A DNA stretch of 64,000 bases, taken from positions 124,001 to 188,000 of the forward strand of contig JADJII010000002.1 in the NCBI GenBank assembly GCA_016707075.1, in the 5' to 3' direction. The notes below the pieces were generated by a model. That model made no database searches. It had not been told where the DNA came from and saw only the letters and a program-made list of their open reading frames with translations. Both the position numbers and the translations under genes were made by a program. The stretch is from Egaibacter danicus (GTDB lineage Bacteria > Pseudomonadota > Gammaproteobacteria > Burkholderiales > Burkholderiaceae_C). Shown in pieces: positions 36,378 through 46,134 of this stretch (position 1 is its first letter; each line of letters begins with the position of its first letter).

Positions 36378-37367
36378 ATGCAAAATAATCTGCTGAAACC
36401 AAAAACAATCAATGTAGAACAGTTGGGCACCAACCGGGCGAAAGTGGCGCTGGAGCCATTTGAGCGCGGTTATGGTCACACCTTGGGCAATGCGTTGCGC
36501 CGGGTGCTTTTGTCGTCCATGCCTGGCTTTGCTGCAACCGAAGTCACGATTGCGGGTGTTCTGCATGAATACTCGTCGATTGACGGTGTTCAGGAAGACG
36601 TCGTCAACATTCTGCTCAATTTGAAGGGTGTGGTTTTCAAACTCCACAACCGTGAAGAGGTCACTTTGAGCCTGCGCAAAGACGGCGAAGGTGTTGTGAC
36701 TGCTGCCGACATCCAGACGCCGCACGATGTCGAGATCATCAACCCGGACCATGTTATTGCCAACCTGTCCCATGGTGGCAAGCTGGACATGCAAATCAAG
36801 GTTGAAAAAGGTCGTGGTTATGTTCCTGGCACGATTCGCCGCCACGGTGACGAGCCCAACAAATCCATTGGCCGCATCGTGCTGGATGCATCCTTTTCCC
36901 CGGTTAAACGTGTGAGCTACACAGTCGAGAGTGCCCGTGTTGAGCAGCGGACCGACCTCGACAAACTGGTTGTTGAGATTGAGACCAACGGTGCTATCAC
37001 AGCAGAAGACGCCGTTCGTGCATCGGCCAAGATTTTGGTAGAGCAGCTGGCGGTGTTCGCTCAGCTTGAAGGTAGTGAATTGGCTGCTTTCGATTCTCCT
37101 GCCCCACGCGGCAGCACCCAGTTCGATCCTATCCTGCTGCGCCCTGTCGACGAGTTGGAGTTGACCGTTCGTTCGGCAAACTGCCTCAAGGCAGAGAACA
37201 TCTATTACATAGGTGACCTGATTCAGCGCACGGAAAACGAGTTGTTGAAGACTCCTAATCTGGGTCGTAAGTCACTGAACGAAATCAAGGAAGTGCTGGC
37301 ATCCCGTGGCCTGACCTTGGGAATGAAACTGGAGAGTTGGCCTCCTGCTGCTCTCGAAAAGCGTTAG
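36378..37367 (+). CDS. rpoA: RNA polymerase alpha subunit
   Basis: A 329-residue alpha subunit. The N-terminal assembly domain has YGHTLGNALRRVLLSSMPG and the C-terminal domain has the helix-hairpin-helix ENIYYIGDLIQRTENELLKT and LGRKSLNEIKEVLASRGL, which contact activators and UP elements. It is in the alpha operon with S13, S11, S4 and L17. Confidence 0.98.
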   Translation: MQNNLLKPKTINVEQLGTNRAKVALEPFERGYGHTLGNALRRVLLSSMPGFAATEVTIAGVLHEYSSIDGVQEDVVNILLNLKGVVFKLHNREEVTLSLRKDGEGVVTAADIQTPHDVEIINPDHVIANLSHGGKLDMQIKVEKGRGYVPGTIRRHGDEPNKSIGRIVLDASFSPVKRVSYTVESARVEQRTDLDKLVVEIETNGAITAEDAVRASAKILVEQLAVFAQLEGSELAAFDSPAPRGSTQFDPILLRPVDELELTVRSANCLKAENIYYIGDLIQRTENELLKTPNLGRKSLNEIKEVLASRGLTLGMKLESWPPAALEKR

Positions 37368-37376
37368 ATAGAAAAG

Positions 37377-37391
37377 GCCCGGAACACGGGC
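37377..37391 (+). promoter_or_regulatory. small hairpin between rpoA and rplQ
   Basis: GCCCG (37377-37381) and CGGGC (37387-37391) form a 5-bp stem around GAACA. It is not followed by a T-run; role unknown. Confidence 0.3.
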
Positions 37392-37450
37392 ACAGTGCCA
37401 AGGGCAGTACCTGATACGGCTGCCTCATACATAAATTAAGGATAAGCACC

Positions 37451-37849
37451 ATGCGTCACGGACACGGACTACGTAAACTCAATCGCACCAGCGAGCACCG
37501 CCTTGCGATGCTGCGCAACATGATGAATTCACTCATTGAGCATGAAGTCATCAAGACGACGGTACCCAAGGCCAAGGAATTGCGCCGCGTCATCGAGCCG
37601 ATGATTACCTTGTCAAAAGAAGCCACTGTCGCCAACCGTCGCTTGGCATTTGATCGTTTGCGCGATCGCGACAGCGTGACCAAGCTTTTCAACGATCTGG
37701 GTCCGCGCTTCAAGGCGCGCCCAGGTGGCTACACACGTATCCTGAAAATGGGCTTCCGTGTTGGCGACAATGCACCGATGGCTTTGGTGGAACTGGTTGA
37801 TCGCCCTGAAGTTATTGAAGCGCCTGCTGCTGACGCAGTGAAGGCTTAA
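37451..37849 (+). CDS. rplQ: 50S ribosomal protein L17
   Basis: A 132-residue bL17 protein beginning MRHGHGLRKLNRTSEHRLAM and with LFNDLGPRFKARPGGYTRIL. It is the last protein gene of the alpha operon, followed by an initiator tRNA in the same direction. Confidence 0.97.
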   Translation: MRHGHGLRKLNRTSEHRLAMLRNMMNSLIEHEVIKTTVPKAKELRRVIEPMITLSKEATVANRRLAFDRLRDRDSVTKLFNDLGPRFKARPGGYTRILKMGFRVGDNAPMALVELVDRPEVIEAPAADAVKA

Positions 37850-37870
37850 TAGAGTATACTTATTAATTAC

Positions 37871-37947
<77 letters not shown>

Positions 37948-37965
37948 AAAATAGCGGTTTCCGCT

Positions 37966-38004
37966 AACAGAAACGCCCACTTTTTGTGGGCGTTTCTGTT
38001 TTTG
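37966..38004 (+). terminator. rho-independent terminator after the alpha operon and tRNA
   Basis: ACAGAAACGCCCAC (37967-37980) pairs perfectly with GTGGGCGTTTCTGT (37986-37999) around TTTTT, followed by TTTT. It ends the ribosomal/tRNA transcript and is symmetric enough to also stop the opposing molybdoenzyme transcript. Confidence 0.9.
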
Positions 38005-38021
38005 GTTACTTCTGGCAGATC

Positions 38022-40109
38022 TCAGCCTTCTGATAGGGCTTCAACCTCAACCAGACAGTCGTAAAACGTCGGACCATGCCCCATATCTGTCAGGCGCTGG
38101 CTGGTCACCTCATTCAGATTTTTGCCGTCCAGGCCCAGTTTCCGCCACCAGATGCCCAGTCCGTTGACCACCCCGGGGCGGGCACGCCTGGATATCTGAA
38201 CTCGACAGCGATAGTCGCCCCTTTCGTTGTAAACCCTGACGATTGATCCGGACTGGATTCCCCTGGCTTGTGCGTCGTCTGCGTGAATTTCCAGCAATGG
38301 TTCGCCTTCAATATCACGCAGACTGGCGACGTTTACAAATGTGGAGTTCAGGAAGTTGCGTGCGGGAGGCGAAATCATCGCCAAAGGAAACCGGATGGAG
38401 GTACCAAAGGCCTCGTGATTCGGAACGTAGTCTGGCAAGCCGTCCTGCCCTTGAGAAGACAAGCGTGCGCTGAAGAACTCGCATTTCCCGGACGGGGTCG
38501 GAAAGTCGCCTTGAGCAAATGGTGCCTCTGATGCATTGAGGGATGCAAATCCTTGTCCCAGAAGAGTCTCAAAATCTACTTCATCCCCGTAGGCTGCGCG
38601 GCAAAGGCTTGGGTCATCCTCATCGAAACAAGCTTCATTGAAATCCATGTGATGTGCAAGCTCCCGGAAGATCTCCGTGTTGGGCTTCGCTTCACCCAGT
38701 GGGCCAATAGCGGGCCGGTTGAGAAGCACGTCTGTATGGCCATAACTCAAGTGCACATCCCAATGTTCCAGTTGGGTAGTGGCCGGCAGCACATAGTCGG
38801 CGTAGTCTGCGGTGTCCGTCTGGAAATGTTCGAGCACCACGGTGAACAAATCGCTTCTTGAGAAACCTTGAACCACCTTGGCAGACTCTGGCGCGACAGC
38901 GACTGGATTGCTGTTGTACACAATCAACGCCTCAATCGATGGTCCAAACGACGTGGATGCCGGACGCAGCAGGTCATCGCCTATCGTGACCATATTGATG
39001 GTGCGTGGCGTCTGGCCAGCCAGCAAGTCAGGACGTTGCAGCGCATCGCGATCGACAGGGAACATGCCTGAACTCGACAACAGGACTCCACCCGCGCGGT
39101 GACGCCAGGCACCGACTAGTGCGGGCAGGCAGGCAATCGCGCGAACCGCATTGCCACCCCCGTGGACCCGCTGCATGCCGTAGTTCATCCGGATGGCAAC
39201 GGGCTCGCCCCGCATCGCGCACGTGCCGTAGTCTTTAGCCAGGGAGCGGATCTGCCCGGCTGGGATGCCGCAAACCGCCGCCGCTCGTTCGGGGTCCCAC
39301 AGCAGGGCGCGCGCTCGCAGCAGATTCCAGCCCAGCGTATGTTGGTCCAGATAGTCTTGATCCAGCCAGTCATGCTGCACCAATTCGTGCATCATGGCCA
39401 GTGCCAGCGCGGCATCAGTGCCCGGCAGGAGCGCAATGTGTTCGTGGCATTTGTCGGCAGTCTCACTGCGACGCGGATCAATGCAGATCAGTTTGGCACC
39501 ATTGCGTTTGGCTGCCTGGGCGTGTCGCCAAAAATGGACGCTGCTGGCAATGGCATTACTGCCCCAGATCAGTATCAATTTTGACTCGGAAAAAAACTCC
39601 ACCCGCATGCCAACCTTACCACCCAGCGTGTGGGTCAACCCTTCACCTCCTGCCGACGCGCAAATAGTCCGTTCCAGCAAAGAGGCGCCCAGCCGGTTGA
39701 AAAACCGGGTGGCCATACTTTCGCCCTGCACCAGACCCATGGTGCCGGCGTAGCTATAAGGCAGGATGGCCTGCGCCGAGCCGGGGTGGCGTGATGCGAT
39801 TTCCCGAAGTCGTGTGGCGATATCCTGCAGCGCCTCCTCCCAACTCACCCGTTCAAACTGCCCTGAGCCTTTGGGGCCTGTGCGTTTCAGGGGGTGCAGC
39901 AACCGCTCAGGGTGGTAAGTGCGCTCTGCATATCGGGATACCTTGGTACACAGCACGCCCGCAGTATGAGGATGCGCTGCGTTGCCATTCACCCTGACAG
40001 CAACGCCGTTTTCCACTGTCGTGGCGAGTGAACAGGTATCCGGGCAGTCATGTGGGCATGCGCCGATAACGATGGTTGATGACCCCGTTTTCTCCGTCGC
40101 TGTATTCAT
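38022..40109 (-). CDS. molybdopterin-containing oxidoreductase with 4Fe-4S cluster
   Basis: A 695-residue DMSO-reductase-superfamily enzyme. The N-terminus has CPHDCPDTC...GVLC, a 4Fe-4S binding site, and the body has the Mo-bis-MGD fold with WGSNAIASSVHFWRHAQ, IDPRRSETADK and a C-terminal cofactor-binding end. No Tat signal is seen, so it is likely cytoplasmic. The substrate is unknown; it resembles single-gene assimilatory or formate-type enzymes. The ATG at 40109 is used; TTG at 40127 is the alternative. No electron-transfer partner or Mo-cofactor gene is adjacent. Confidence 0.8.
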   Translation of the reverse strand: MNTATEKTGSSTIVIGACPHDCPDTCSLATTVENGVAVRVNGNAAHPHTAGVLCTKVSRYAERTYHPERLLHPLKRTGPKGSGQFERVSWEEALQDIATRLREIASRHPGSAQAILPYSYAGTMGLVQGESMATRFFNRLGASLLERTICASAGGEGLTHTLGGKVGMRVEFFSESKLILIWGSNAIASSVHFWRHAQAAKRNGAKLICIDPRRSETADKCHEHIALLPGTDAALALAMMHELVQHDWLDQDYLDQHTLGWNLLRARALLWDPERAAAVCGIPAGQIRSLAKDYGTCAMRGEPVAIRMNYGMQRVHGGGNAVRAIACLPALVGAWRHRAGGVLLSSSGMFPVDRDALQRPDLLAGQTPRTINMVTIGDDLLRPASTSFGPSIEALIVYNSNPVAVAPESAKVVQGFSRSDLFTVVLEHFQTDTADYADYVLPATTQLEHWDVHLSYGHTDVLLNRPAIGPLGEAKPNTEIFRELAHHMDFNEACFDEDDPSLCRAAYGDEVDFETLLGQGFASLNASEAPFAQGDFPTPSGKCEFFSARLSSQGQDGLPDYVPNHEAFGTSIRFPLAMISPPARNFLNSTFVNVASLRDIEGEPLLEIHADDAQARGIQSGSIVRVYNERGDYRCRVQISRRARPGVVNGLGIWWRKLGLDGKNLNEVTSQRLTDMGHGPTFYDCLVEVEALSEG

Positions 40110-40187
40110 GGCGATATTGTCCGGCAAAATGCCGGGACGAAGCGGGGCGGTGCGTCAGACGCTAGACTGAGAGCAACAGGAAGATCC

Positions 40188-41396
40188 ATGAACATTCTTG
40201 ATTCCATCGTCACCCAGGCGGCGGGCATCGCCAGTTTGCGACGCGACATCCATGCACACCCCGAGCTCTGCTTTCAGGAGGTGCGTACCGCCGATCTGGT
40301 GGCCAACAAACTGACCGAATGGGGCATTCCCATCCATCGCGGGCTGGGAACCACAGGCGTGGTCGGCATCGTCAAAAACGGCACCAGCAGCCGGGCCATC
40401 GGCCTGCGTGCCGATATGGACGCGCTGCCCATGCAGGAATTCAATACGTTTGACCATGCCAGCAAACACGCCGGCAAGATGCACGCTTGCGGGCATGATG
40501 GTCACACCGCCATGTTGCTGGCGGCTGCCCAGCATTTTTCAAAAAACCGGAATTTTGATGGCACGGTCTATCTGATATTCCAGCCAGCCGAAGAGGGTGG
40601 TGGCGGTGCCAGGGAAATGATTAAGGATGGTTTGTTCGACAAGTTCCCTATGGATGCCGTGTTTGGCATGCACAACTGGCCGGGTGATCGGGTGGGTCGA
40701 TTCAGCGTGAGCGCCGGACCAGTGATGGCCTCCAGTAATGAATTCAAGATCACGATTCGCGGCAAAGGCGGGCACGCAGCCCTGCCGCACAACGGCCTCG
40801 ACCCGGTGCCCATCGCCTGCCAGCTCGTGCAGTCCTTTCAGACCATCATCACCCGCAACAAGAAGCCGGTGGATGCCGGCGTGATATCGGTCACGATGAT
40901 TCACGCTGGAGCGGCCACCAATGTCATCGCGGACAGCTGCGAGCTGCAGGGTACCGTGCGCACGTTCAGTTTTGAGGTGCTGGACATGATTGAGCGACGC
41001 ATGCAGGAAATCTCGGAACACACGTGTGCGGCTTTCGGCGCAATCTGCGAGTTTGAATTTGTCCGAAACTATCCGCCCACCATCAACTCTGCAAGAGAGA
41101 CAGCGTTTGCTGCGAAAGTGATGGCTGACATCGTTGGCGATGGTAACGTCACGGCGCAGGAGCCCACCATGGGCGCAGAAGACTTTGCCTACATGCTGCA
41201 GGCCAAGCCTGGCGCCTATTGCTTCATTGCCAATGGTGACGGCAGCCACCGCGAAATGGGTCATGGAGGTGGCCCGTGCATGTTGCACAACCCCAGTTAT
41301 GACTTCAACGACGACCTGATACCTTTGGGCGCTACCTATTGGGTGCGGCTGGCTGAGGCATGGCTGAACCCGGCTTCTCCAGGCGCTGCCGCATGA
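40188..41396 (+). CDS. M20 family amidohydrolase (hippurate/N-acyl-amino-acid hydrolase type)
   Basis: A 402-residue metal-dependent amidohydrolase. It has HAHPELCFQE, ADMDALPM, the metal ligands HACGHDGHT and EEGGGG, and a dimerisation domain with GKGGHAALPH. Relatives deacylate hippurate, N-acetyl-amino acids or indole-acetyl conjugates. AGGAAG precedes the ATG. It is coupled by ATGA overlap to the DUF2817 gene. Confidence 0.92.
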   Translation: MNILDSIVTQAAGIASLRRDIHAHPELCFQEVRTADLVANKLTEWGIPIHRGLGTTGVVGIVKNGTSSRAIGLRADMDALPMQEFNTFDHASKHAGKMHACGHDGHTAMLLAAAQHFSKNRNFDGTVYLIFQPAEEGGGGAREMIKDGLFDKFPMDAVFGMHNWPGDRVGRFSVSAGPVMASSNEFKITIRGKGGHAALPHNGLDPVPIACQLVQSFQTIITRNKKPVDAGVISVTMIHAGAATNVIADSCELQGTVRTFSFEVLDMIERRMQEISEHTCAAFGAICEFEFVRNYPPTINSARETAFAAKVMADIVGDGNVTAQEPTMGAEDFAYMLQAKPGAYCFIANGDGSHREMGHGGGPCMLHNPSYDFNDDLIPLGATYWVRLAEAWLNPASPGAAA

Positions 41397-42490
41397 TTGC
41401 CGTTGTTGACGCGTTCTCCGTCAGTTATGCGAAGGCGCGTGTCAAATTTCTGGAAGCCGCAGCGACTTCCGGGCTGGCCATCACTTCGTTCGACCATCCC
41501 ATGCCAGGCCGGGACGGCGAGACGCTGGCGATGGATGTGGCACTGGCTGGCCGGTCGGATGCCGACAAGCTGCTGATCGTTTCCAGCGCTTGCCATGGCG
41601 TCGAAGGTTATTGCGGCAGCGGCGTGCAGGTATTTGCGTTGCATGACACCGAGTGGCTGGACAAGGCGAATCAACATGATGTGGCCGTTCTGTATGTCCA
41701 CGCGCTCAACCCCTATGGGTTTTCGCATATCCGCCGGACAACCCAGGAAAATGTGGATCTGAACCGCAATTTCCATGATTTCACCCAGGCGTTGCCTGTC
41801 AACGAGGCTTATCGCGAACTGCACGCCCGGCTGTTGCCAGACATCTGGCCTCCCGGGCCTGATAACAGGGCCGCTATCCAGCGTTACGTGGACGACCACG
41901 GTGCGCGGGCCTATCAGGCAGTGGTAACGCAGGGCCAGCACGAATTTGCCGCTGGCATGTTCTACGGCGGTACTGAACCAACCTGGAGCAACATCATTTT
42001 TCGCCAGGTATTGCGTCAATTTGGGGTGCGGGCCGGGCGTATTGGGTGGATCGACATTCACACCGGTCTGGGACCCAGTGGCCTGGGTGAACGCATCTTT
42101 GCCTGCAAGGATGACCCGCGGGCTCTTGCACGTGCAAGAGCCTGGTGGGACGGTGGTGGCAGCACGCCCATCACGTCGTTCTATGACGGATCGTCCACCT
42201 CCGCCAGGCTGACCGGGCTGATGTGGAGCGCGCTGTACGATGAATGCCCGCAGGCCGAATACACCGGCATAGCGCTGGAATTCGGCACGCTACCCATCGC
42301 CGACATGCTGGACGCGTTGCGGGCCGAACATTGGCTACATAACCATCCGCAGGCACCTGCCGATCTGGCTCGCAGTATCAAACAGCAGTTACTGGACGCG
42401 TTTTATACCGACACAGATGTCTGGAAAGGTCAGATCATCAGCCAGGCACGGCAATCGATGTTTCAGGCCGTGGAAGGCTTAAAGGCCTGA
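41393..42490 (+). CDS. DUF2817 M14-like zinc carboxypeptidase-family protein
   Basis: A 365-residue protein of the DUF2817 family. The SSACHGVEGYCGSG and NLNRNFHDF-type (DLNRNFHDF) stretches supply His, Glu and further ligands of an M14-like zinc site; WIDIHTGLG is near the centre. The ATG at 41393 overlaps the M20 stop (ATGA). Function is inferred as peptide or amide hydrolysis together with the M20 enzyme; the substrate is unknown. Confidence 0.82.
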   Translation: MIAVVDAFSVSYAKARVKFLEAAATSGLAITSFDHPMPGRDGETLAMDVALAGRSDADKLLIVSSACHGVEGYCGSGVQVFALHDTEWLDKANQHDVAVLYVHALNPYGFSHIRRTTQENVDLNRNFHDFTQALPVNEAYRELHARLLPDIWPPGPDNRAAIQRYVDDHGARAYQAVVTQGQHEFAAGMFYGGTEPTWSNIIFRQVLRQFGVRAGRIGWIDIHTGLGPSGLGERIFACKDDPRALARARAWWDGGGSTPITSFYDGSSTSARLTGLMWSALYDECPQAEYTGIALEFGTLPIADMLDALRAEHWLHNHPQAPADLARSIKQQLLDAFYTDTDVWKGQIISQARQSMFQAVEGLKA

Positions 42491-42506
42491 TTTTATAAGT
42501 GAAATT

Positions 42507-42556
42507 GGCCTTTGGACCTTACTGGATATGCGTCAATAGCTATCAAATATATAGCA
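42507..42556 (+). repeat. dispersed palindromic repeat, copy D
   Basis: It reads GGCCTTTGGACCTTACTGGA, then TATGCGTCAATAGCTATCAA, then ATATATAGCA. It has the GCTAT/ATAGC stem complete. It occupies most of the 111-base gap between the convergent DUF2817 and coaX genes. Confidence 0.75.
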
Positions 42557-42601
42557 TTCAACAGAGTCTGCAAGACGGGGTTTCCATTGTCAGGTGCACG
42601 G

Positions 42602-43369
42602 TCAGGCTGAAAAACGGGTTTCGGCCAACACCAGAAGGCCGTCAAAAATCAGGTTGTCCACCAGTTCAAATTTGACTGACATGCTGGGCGCCATTTTCCA
42701 CCCTGCTCCACCTGTCATGATGCACATGGGTTTGGTGCCACAGTGCGTTTCAAGGTGATGAACCATGCGCTCAACTGCTCCGGCAATGGCGTAAGTTCCG
42801 CCGCTGGTGAGCGCATCGCTGGTGTTGGTGGGGAACTCCCGTACGTCGCCAGTTGGCACATGCAGGCCAGCGGTACCTGTCTCCAGCGCGCGCAGCATGA
42901 TGCCGTGCCCTGGCAGGATCAGGCCTCCCAGGAATTTGCCGCTTGCGTCAACGGCCTCCACCGTGACCGCCGTACCCACCATCACCACCACCATGGGGCG
43001 GGCGGGCCCCTGGTCCAGCATCAGCCGGTGCGCGCCAATCATGGCCACCCAGCGGTCAGCGCCCAACCGTGCCGGGTGGTCATAACCGTTCGTCAAACCG
43101 GCTTCTGCCTCGTTGGCGACCACCCACTGGGGTGCGACGTCCCACAGTTCCATTTCTTCCTCAACCCGGCGCTTGACCGCATCTCCGGCCACGATACATC
43201 CCAACATGTGGTCAGGCGTTGCCAGTTTCGCCCAGGGGCCTTCAGAGAGTTTTTCGATGTTTTCCAGAAACTCTGCACCGTGTGCCAAGACGGTAGCCCG
43301 GGTGTGTGGCACGTCATAAAGCGCCCATTTCAGCCGCGTATTGCCAACGTCAATTGCCAGAAAGGTCAT
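42602..43369 (-). CDS. coaX: type III pantothenate kinase
   Basis: A 255-residue ASKHA-fold kinase for the first step of CoA synthesis. It has DVGNTRLKWALYD, LGADRWVAMIGAHRL and VMVGTAVTVEAVD, the type III signature. No birA is adjacent, unlike in many betaproteobacteria. Confidence 0.95.
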   Translation of the reverse strand: MTFLAIDVGNTRLKWALYDVPHTRATVLAHGAEFLENIEKLSEGPWAKLATPDHMLGCIVAGDAVKRRVEEEMELWDVAPQWVVANEAEAGLTNGYDHPARLGADRWVAMIGAHRLMLDQGPARPMVVVMVGTAVTVEAVDASGKFLGGLILPGHGIMLRALETGTAGLHVPTGDVREFPTNTSDALTSGGTYAIAGAVERMVHHLETHCGTKPMCIMTGGAGWKMAPSMSVKFELVDNLIFDGLLVLAETRFSA

Positions 43370-43514
43370 GGGCGCGATTATTGCGGGTTTATGGCAGCTT
43401 GCCGCTAAGGGTTAACAGCCATAAGTTTTACGATGCCCCGCGAGCATAAGCCGCGACTGAGCCGGGGCAGGAGTATATTGATTGACTGTATCCAACTCAA
43501 TCGGAGGTCATGCC

Positions 43515-44021
43515 ATGGGAATGTTCAGTTTTATCAAGGAAGCCGGCGAGAAGCTTTTTGGCCGCAAGGAAGTTGAGGATGCTGCGACGAAAGCCGCCGC
43601 TGACGCGTCGGCACAGGCTCGGCTGGATGAACTCAATGCACAGGCTGCCAGCGCGATTGCCGCCTACATTGAAACGCAGCAACTCGGCGTGTCAGGCCTG
43701 GATGTGGCATTTGACGGAGCAACCGGGGCCGTGACGGTTCAGGGACAGGCGCCCTCGCAGGAAGCCAGTGAAAAGGTCGCCCTTTGCTGTGGCAATGTGA
43801 GCGGTGTGCAGAGCGTCGCCAACCTGCTGGCGGTGTCTGCCCCGGCGGATGAGTCACGGTACCACGATGTGGTTCGTGGTGACACGCTGTCCGCTATCGC
43901 CAAAACCTACTATGGCAATGCGGCCAAGTATCCCGCCATTTTTGAAGCCAACAAACCCATGCTGAGCCACCCTGACAAGATTTATCCGGGTCAAAAGCTG
44001 CGCATTCCGCCGCTGGCATGA
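43515..44021 (+). CDS. BON-LysM protein, Kbp/YgaU-like
   Basis: A 168-residue cytoplasmic protein, probably the potassium-binding protein Kbp (YgaU) homologue. It has MGMFSFIKEAGEKLFG at the start, a BON domain around residues 50-110, and a C-terminal LysM domain (YHDVVRGDTLSAIAKTYYGN... YPGQKLRIPPL). The ATG at 43515 has the ribosome site GGAGGT. Confidence 0.88.
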   Translation: MGMFSFIKEAGEKLFGRKEVEDAATKAAADASAQARLDELNAQAASAIAAYIETQQLGVSGLDVAFDGATGAVTVQGQAPSQEASEKVALCCGNVSGVQSVANLLAVSAPADESRYHDVVRGDTLSAIAKTYYGNAAKYPAIFEANKPMLSHPDKIYPGQKLRIPPLA

Positions 44022-44039
44022 TGTTGGTCTGTGGGCAGG

Positions 44040-44741
44040 TCAAATTACACCAAACCAGCAGGCCCGCTGAATCGCAGCCAGTTTGTTGTCAACTTTGAGC
44101 TTGGCCATTGCATTGGTCACGTGAAATGTGATGGTCCGCTCACTGCATCCGAGCCGAACACTTGTTTCTTTGGCGGTCAACCCTTCAAATGCAAGTGCCA
44201 GACACTCGCATTCGCGAGGGCTCAACGGGCTGCGCTCCCGGGCAAGCGCACGCTTGAGCAGCGGCCAGATATTGAGCGCAGACCAGGTCAGTGCGGCGGC
44301 TTCGCTGCGGTCGTGCCATTCGCGCGGACTGAACATGAAGCATTCGAACGCCCGGTTGGAGGGCAGCGGAAATTCCACCCGCACCACACTCTGGTAACCA
44401 TGCGCCAGCCACAGGCGACGCCAACGGCTCTGGCTCTCGTAGGCCGATTTTGCAATATCCTGCCAGGCCACCAGCGGTGCATCTGAATCCCGCCAGGGCG
44501 CGCCGAAGTCACGGCTCTCTGCCAACGCAACCGCAGCTTCCAGCAGGCGGGGCGGATGTTGTGTCAGGACGATCCGGTCCTCCTTGTCGCCAAACGGATT
44601 TGGACCGAGCACGGTAATGGCCTCGACCGAGTGCTCCTGCAAGGCGCACAGCCAGTCATTCATGATGCCGTCTAGGCTCACACTGTCAAAGTTAACAGGC
44701 ACTTTCATGGGGAGTTGTGATTGAAGCGGGGACAATACCAT
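44040..44741 (-). CDS. LuxR-family quorum-sensing-type regulator
   Basis: A 233-residue LuxR-type regulator. The C-terminal helix-turn-helix (LSPRECECLALAFEGLTAKE, TITFHVTNAMAKLKVDNKLA) is the autoinducer-LuxR type. The N-terminal region (about 20-165) may be the autoinducer-binding domain (WRRLWLAHGYQSVVRVEFPL), but the usual ligand Trp/Tyr pattern is not clear. No luxI gene is in the window, so it is a LuxR solo. The start ATG at 44741 has an AAGGTG site; it is divergent from the CqsS-like kinase gene by 46 bases. Confidence 0.85.
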   Translation of the reverse strand: MVLSPLQSQLPMKVPVNFDSVSLDGIMNDWLCALQEHSVEAITVLGPNPFGDKEDRIVLTQHPPRLLEAAVALAESRDFGAPWRDSDAPLVAWQDIAKSAYESQSRWRRLWLAHGYQSVVRVEFPLPSNRAFECFMFSPREWHDRSEAAALTWSALNIWPLLKRALARERSPLSPRECECLALAFEGLTAKETSVRLGCSERTITFHVTNAMAKLKVDNKLAAIQRACWFGVI

Positions 44742-44787
44742 CAATCACCTTGAAGAATTCTCTTCCAGGGTGCGAATTAATACATAG

Positions 44788-46134
44788 GTGGATCCGTTGG
44801 ACAAGCCGGGCCTTGGCAGTCGTCTCTCCATTCGCGCGGCGATCAGCTTGGCGCGCGAGAGATTTCTGCGCCAGCCGCTGGAACCCATTCTCCACCCTTC
44901 CCCATGGAGGCTGCGATTGCTGGGGTTGGGTTTGTCCGTCGGGCAGCCGCTGTTCGGATTCATCTGGTCGCAATGGTTGGTTCAACCCTACGAAAACCCG
45001 TTTTTGCGTGTGTGTTTGGGCTTTATTGGCCTGATTTTGATTCTTCCATCTGTCAGCAAGTATCCATTGAGCAAGCGCACGCAGCACGTGTCCATGGCGG
45101 TGATCTGGCTGGAGCTACCTGTATTCTTTAGCTGGATGTTTCTCTGCAACGGCGGCAATGCGGCCTGGCTGGCCAGTGCATGCTCAATGATATTGATTTA
45201 CTACCACCTGACGGACTGGCGCCTTGCTACCTTGGGCACCATCGCTGGTGCGCTACTGTGTTGGATGGTATTTCACATCCTGGGCCTTCCTGCGCCGGTG
45301 CAGCCAGACAACCAGCACGCGGTAAGTGTGGTCATTCTCCTGTTCGCGTGGTCTTGCGCGCTGTTGTTGGGTATATCTTCGGCCAACCTTCGCCGCGAAC
45401 ATCTCAACAACACCTTGACCACCATCGGGATCATGGCGCACGAATTGCGCACCCCGCTGTCAACGGCGGGTTTGATCAGTGATGCGCTGCAAATGCAATC
45501 GGAGACGGCCGGAAATGAAGATGGCGCAAAACGGCTTGCGAAGCTGGCCGAGCGGTTGCGTGCCCTGACTCGCAACATGAATCACCAGATTGATACGCAA
45601 ATTTCAAATGCAAGATTGATGCAGTTGCCAGGCGATGGCGATCTGATTTCGGCGGGCGATCTGGTCAAACAGGTGGTTGGCAACTACCCCTACCGTTCCA
45701 GCCGGGAGCGCCAGTGCATTGTGGTAGCGGTTCATCGGGACTTCCGGTTTCGATCATCGCTAGCACAGTTCTCGCAGGTCCTGGATAACCTGATCAAGAA
45801 TGCGCTCCACTCCCTGCAGACTGCCAGTTCTGCGTTCCCGCATGGTGCCCTTCGGATCGAAGTCGGCGCGTCGGGAGCCAAGGGCCGCATCGTTGTCATT
45901 GATCAGGGCATGGGCATTAATCCCAAGTCGCTGCCGCATATTTTTGAAGCCTTCTTTTCCACCAACCGTGGGACTGGGCACGGTCTTGGACTTGCGTTTT
46001 GCAAGCGGGTCGTGGAGACTGCCAAAGGCACATTGAGCGTCAAGTCGGTACCTCTTGAAGGTGCGACGTTCATCATTGAATTGCCTGTCCAGTTTCAGAC
46101 AAATAATACACATCAGGGAGGCTCGAACTCATGA
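44788..46134 (+). CDS. CqsS/LqsS-like sensor histidine kinase
   Basis: A 448-residue membrane kinase. The N-terminus has about six hydrophobic helices (to about residue 195) whose first part (LFGFIWSQWLVQPYENPFLR) closely recalls CqsS of Vibrio (YFIWEYW..QSYENLGLR). The H-box is HELRTPLS with His about 218, and the ATP-binding domain has NLIKNALHS, DQGMGI and GHGLGLAFCKRVV. Unlike CqsS there is no C-terminal receiver, as in LqsS. The start is GTG with a weak site. It would sense an alpha-hydroxyketone signal made by the downstream synthase. Confidence 0.87.
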   Translation: MDPLDKPGLGSRLSIRAAISLARERFLRQPLEPILHPSPWRLRLLGLGLSVGQPLFGFIWSQWLVQPYENPFLRVCLGFIGLILILPSVSKYPLSKRTQHVSMAVIWLELPVFFSWMFLCNGGNAAWLASACSMILIYYHLTDWRLATLGTIAGALLCWMVFHILGLPAPVQPDNQHAVSVVILLFAWSCALLLGISSANLRREHLNNTLTTIGIMAHELRTPLSTAGLISDALQMQSETAGNEDGAKRLAKLAERLRALTRNMNHQIDTQISNARLMQLPGDGDLISAGDLVKQVVGNYPYRSSRERQCIVVAVHRDFRFRSSLAQFSQVLDNLIKNALHSLQTASSAFPHGALRIEVGASGAKGRIVVIDQGMGINPKSLPHIFEAFFSTNRGTGHGLGLAFCKRVVETAKGTLSVKSVPLEGATFIIELPVQFQTNNTHQGGSNS

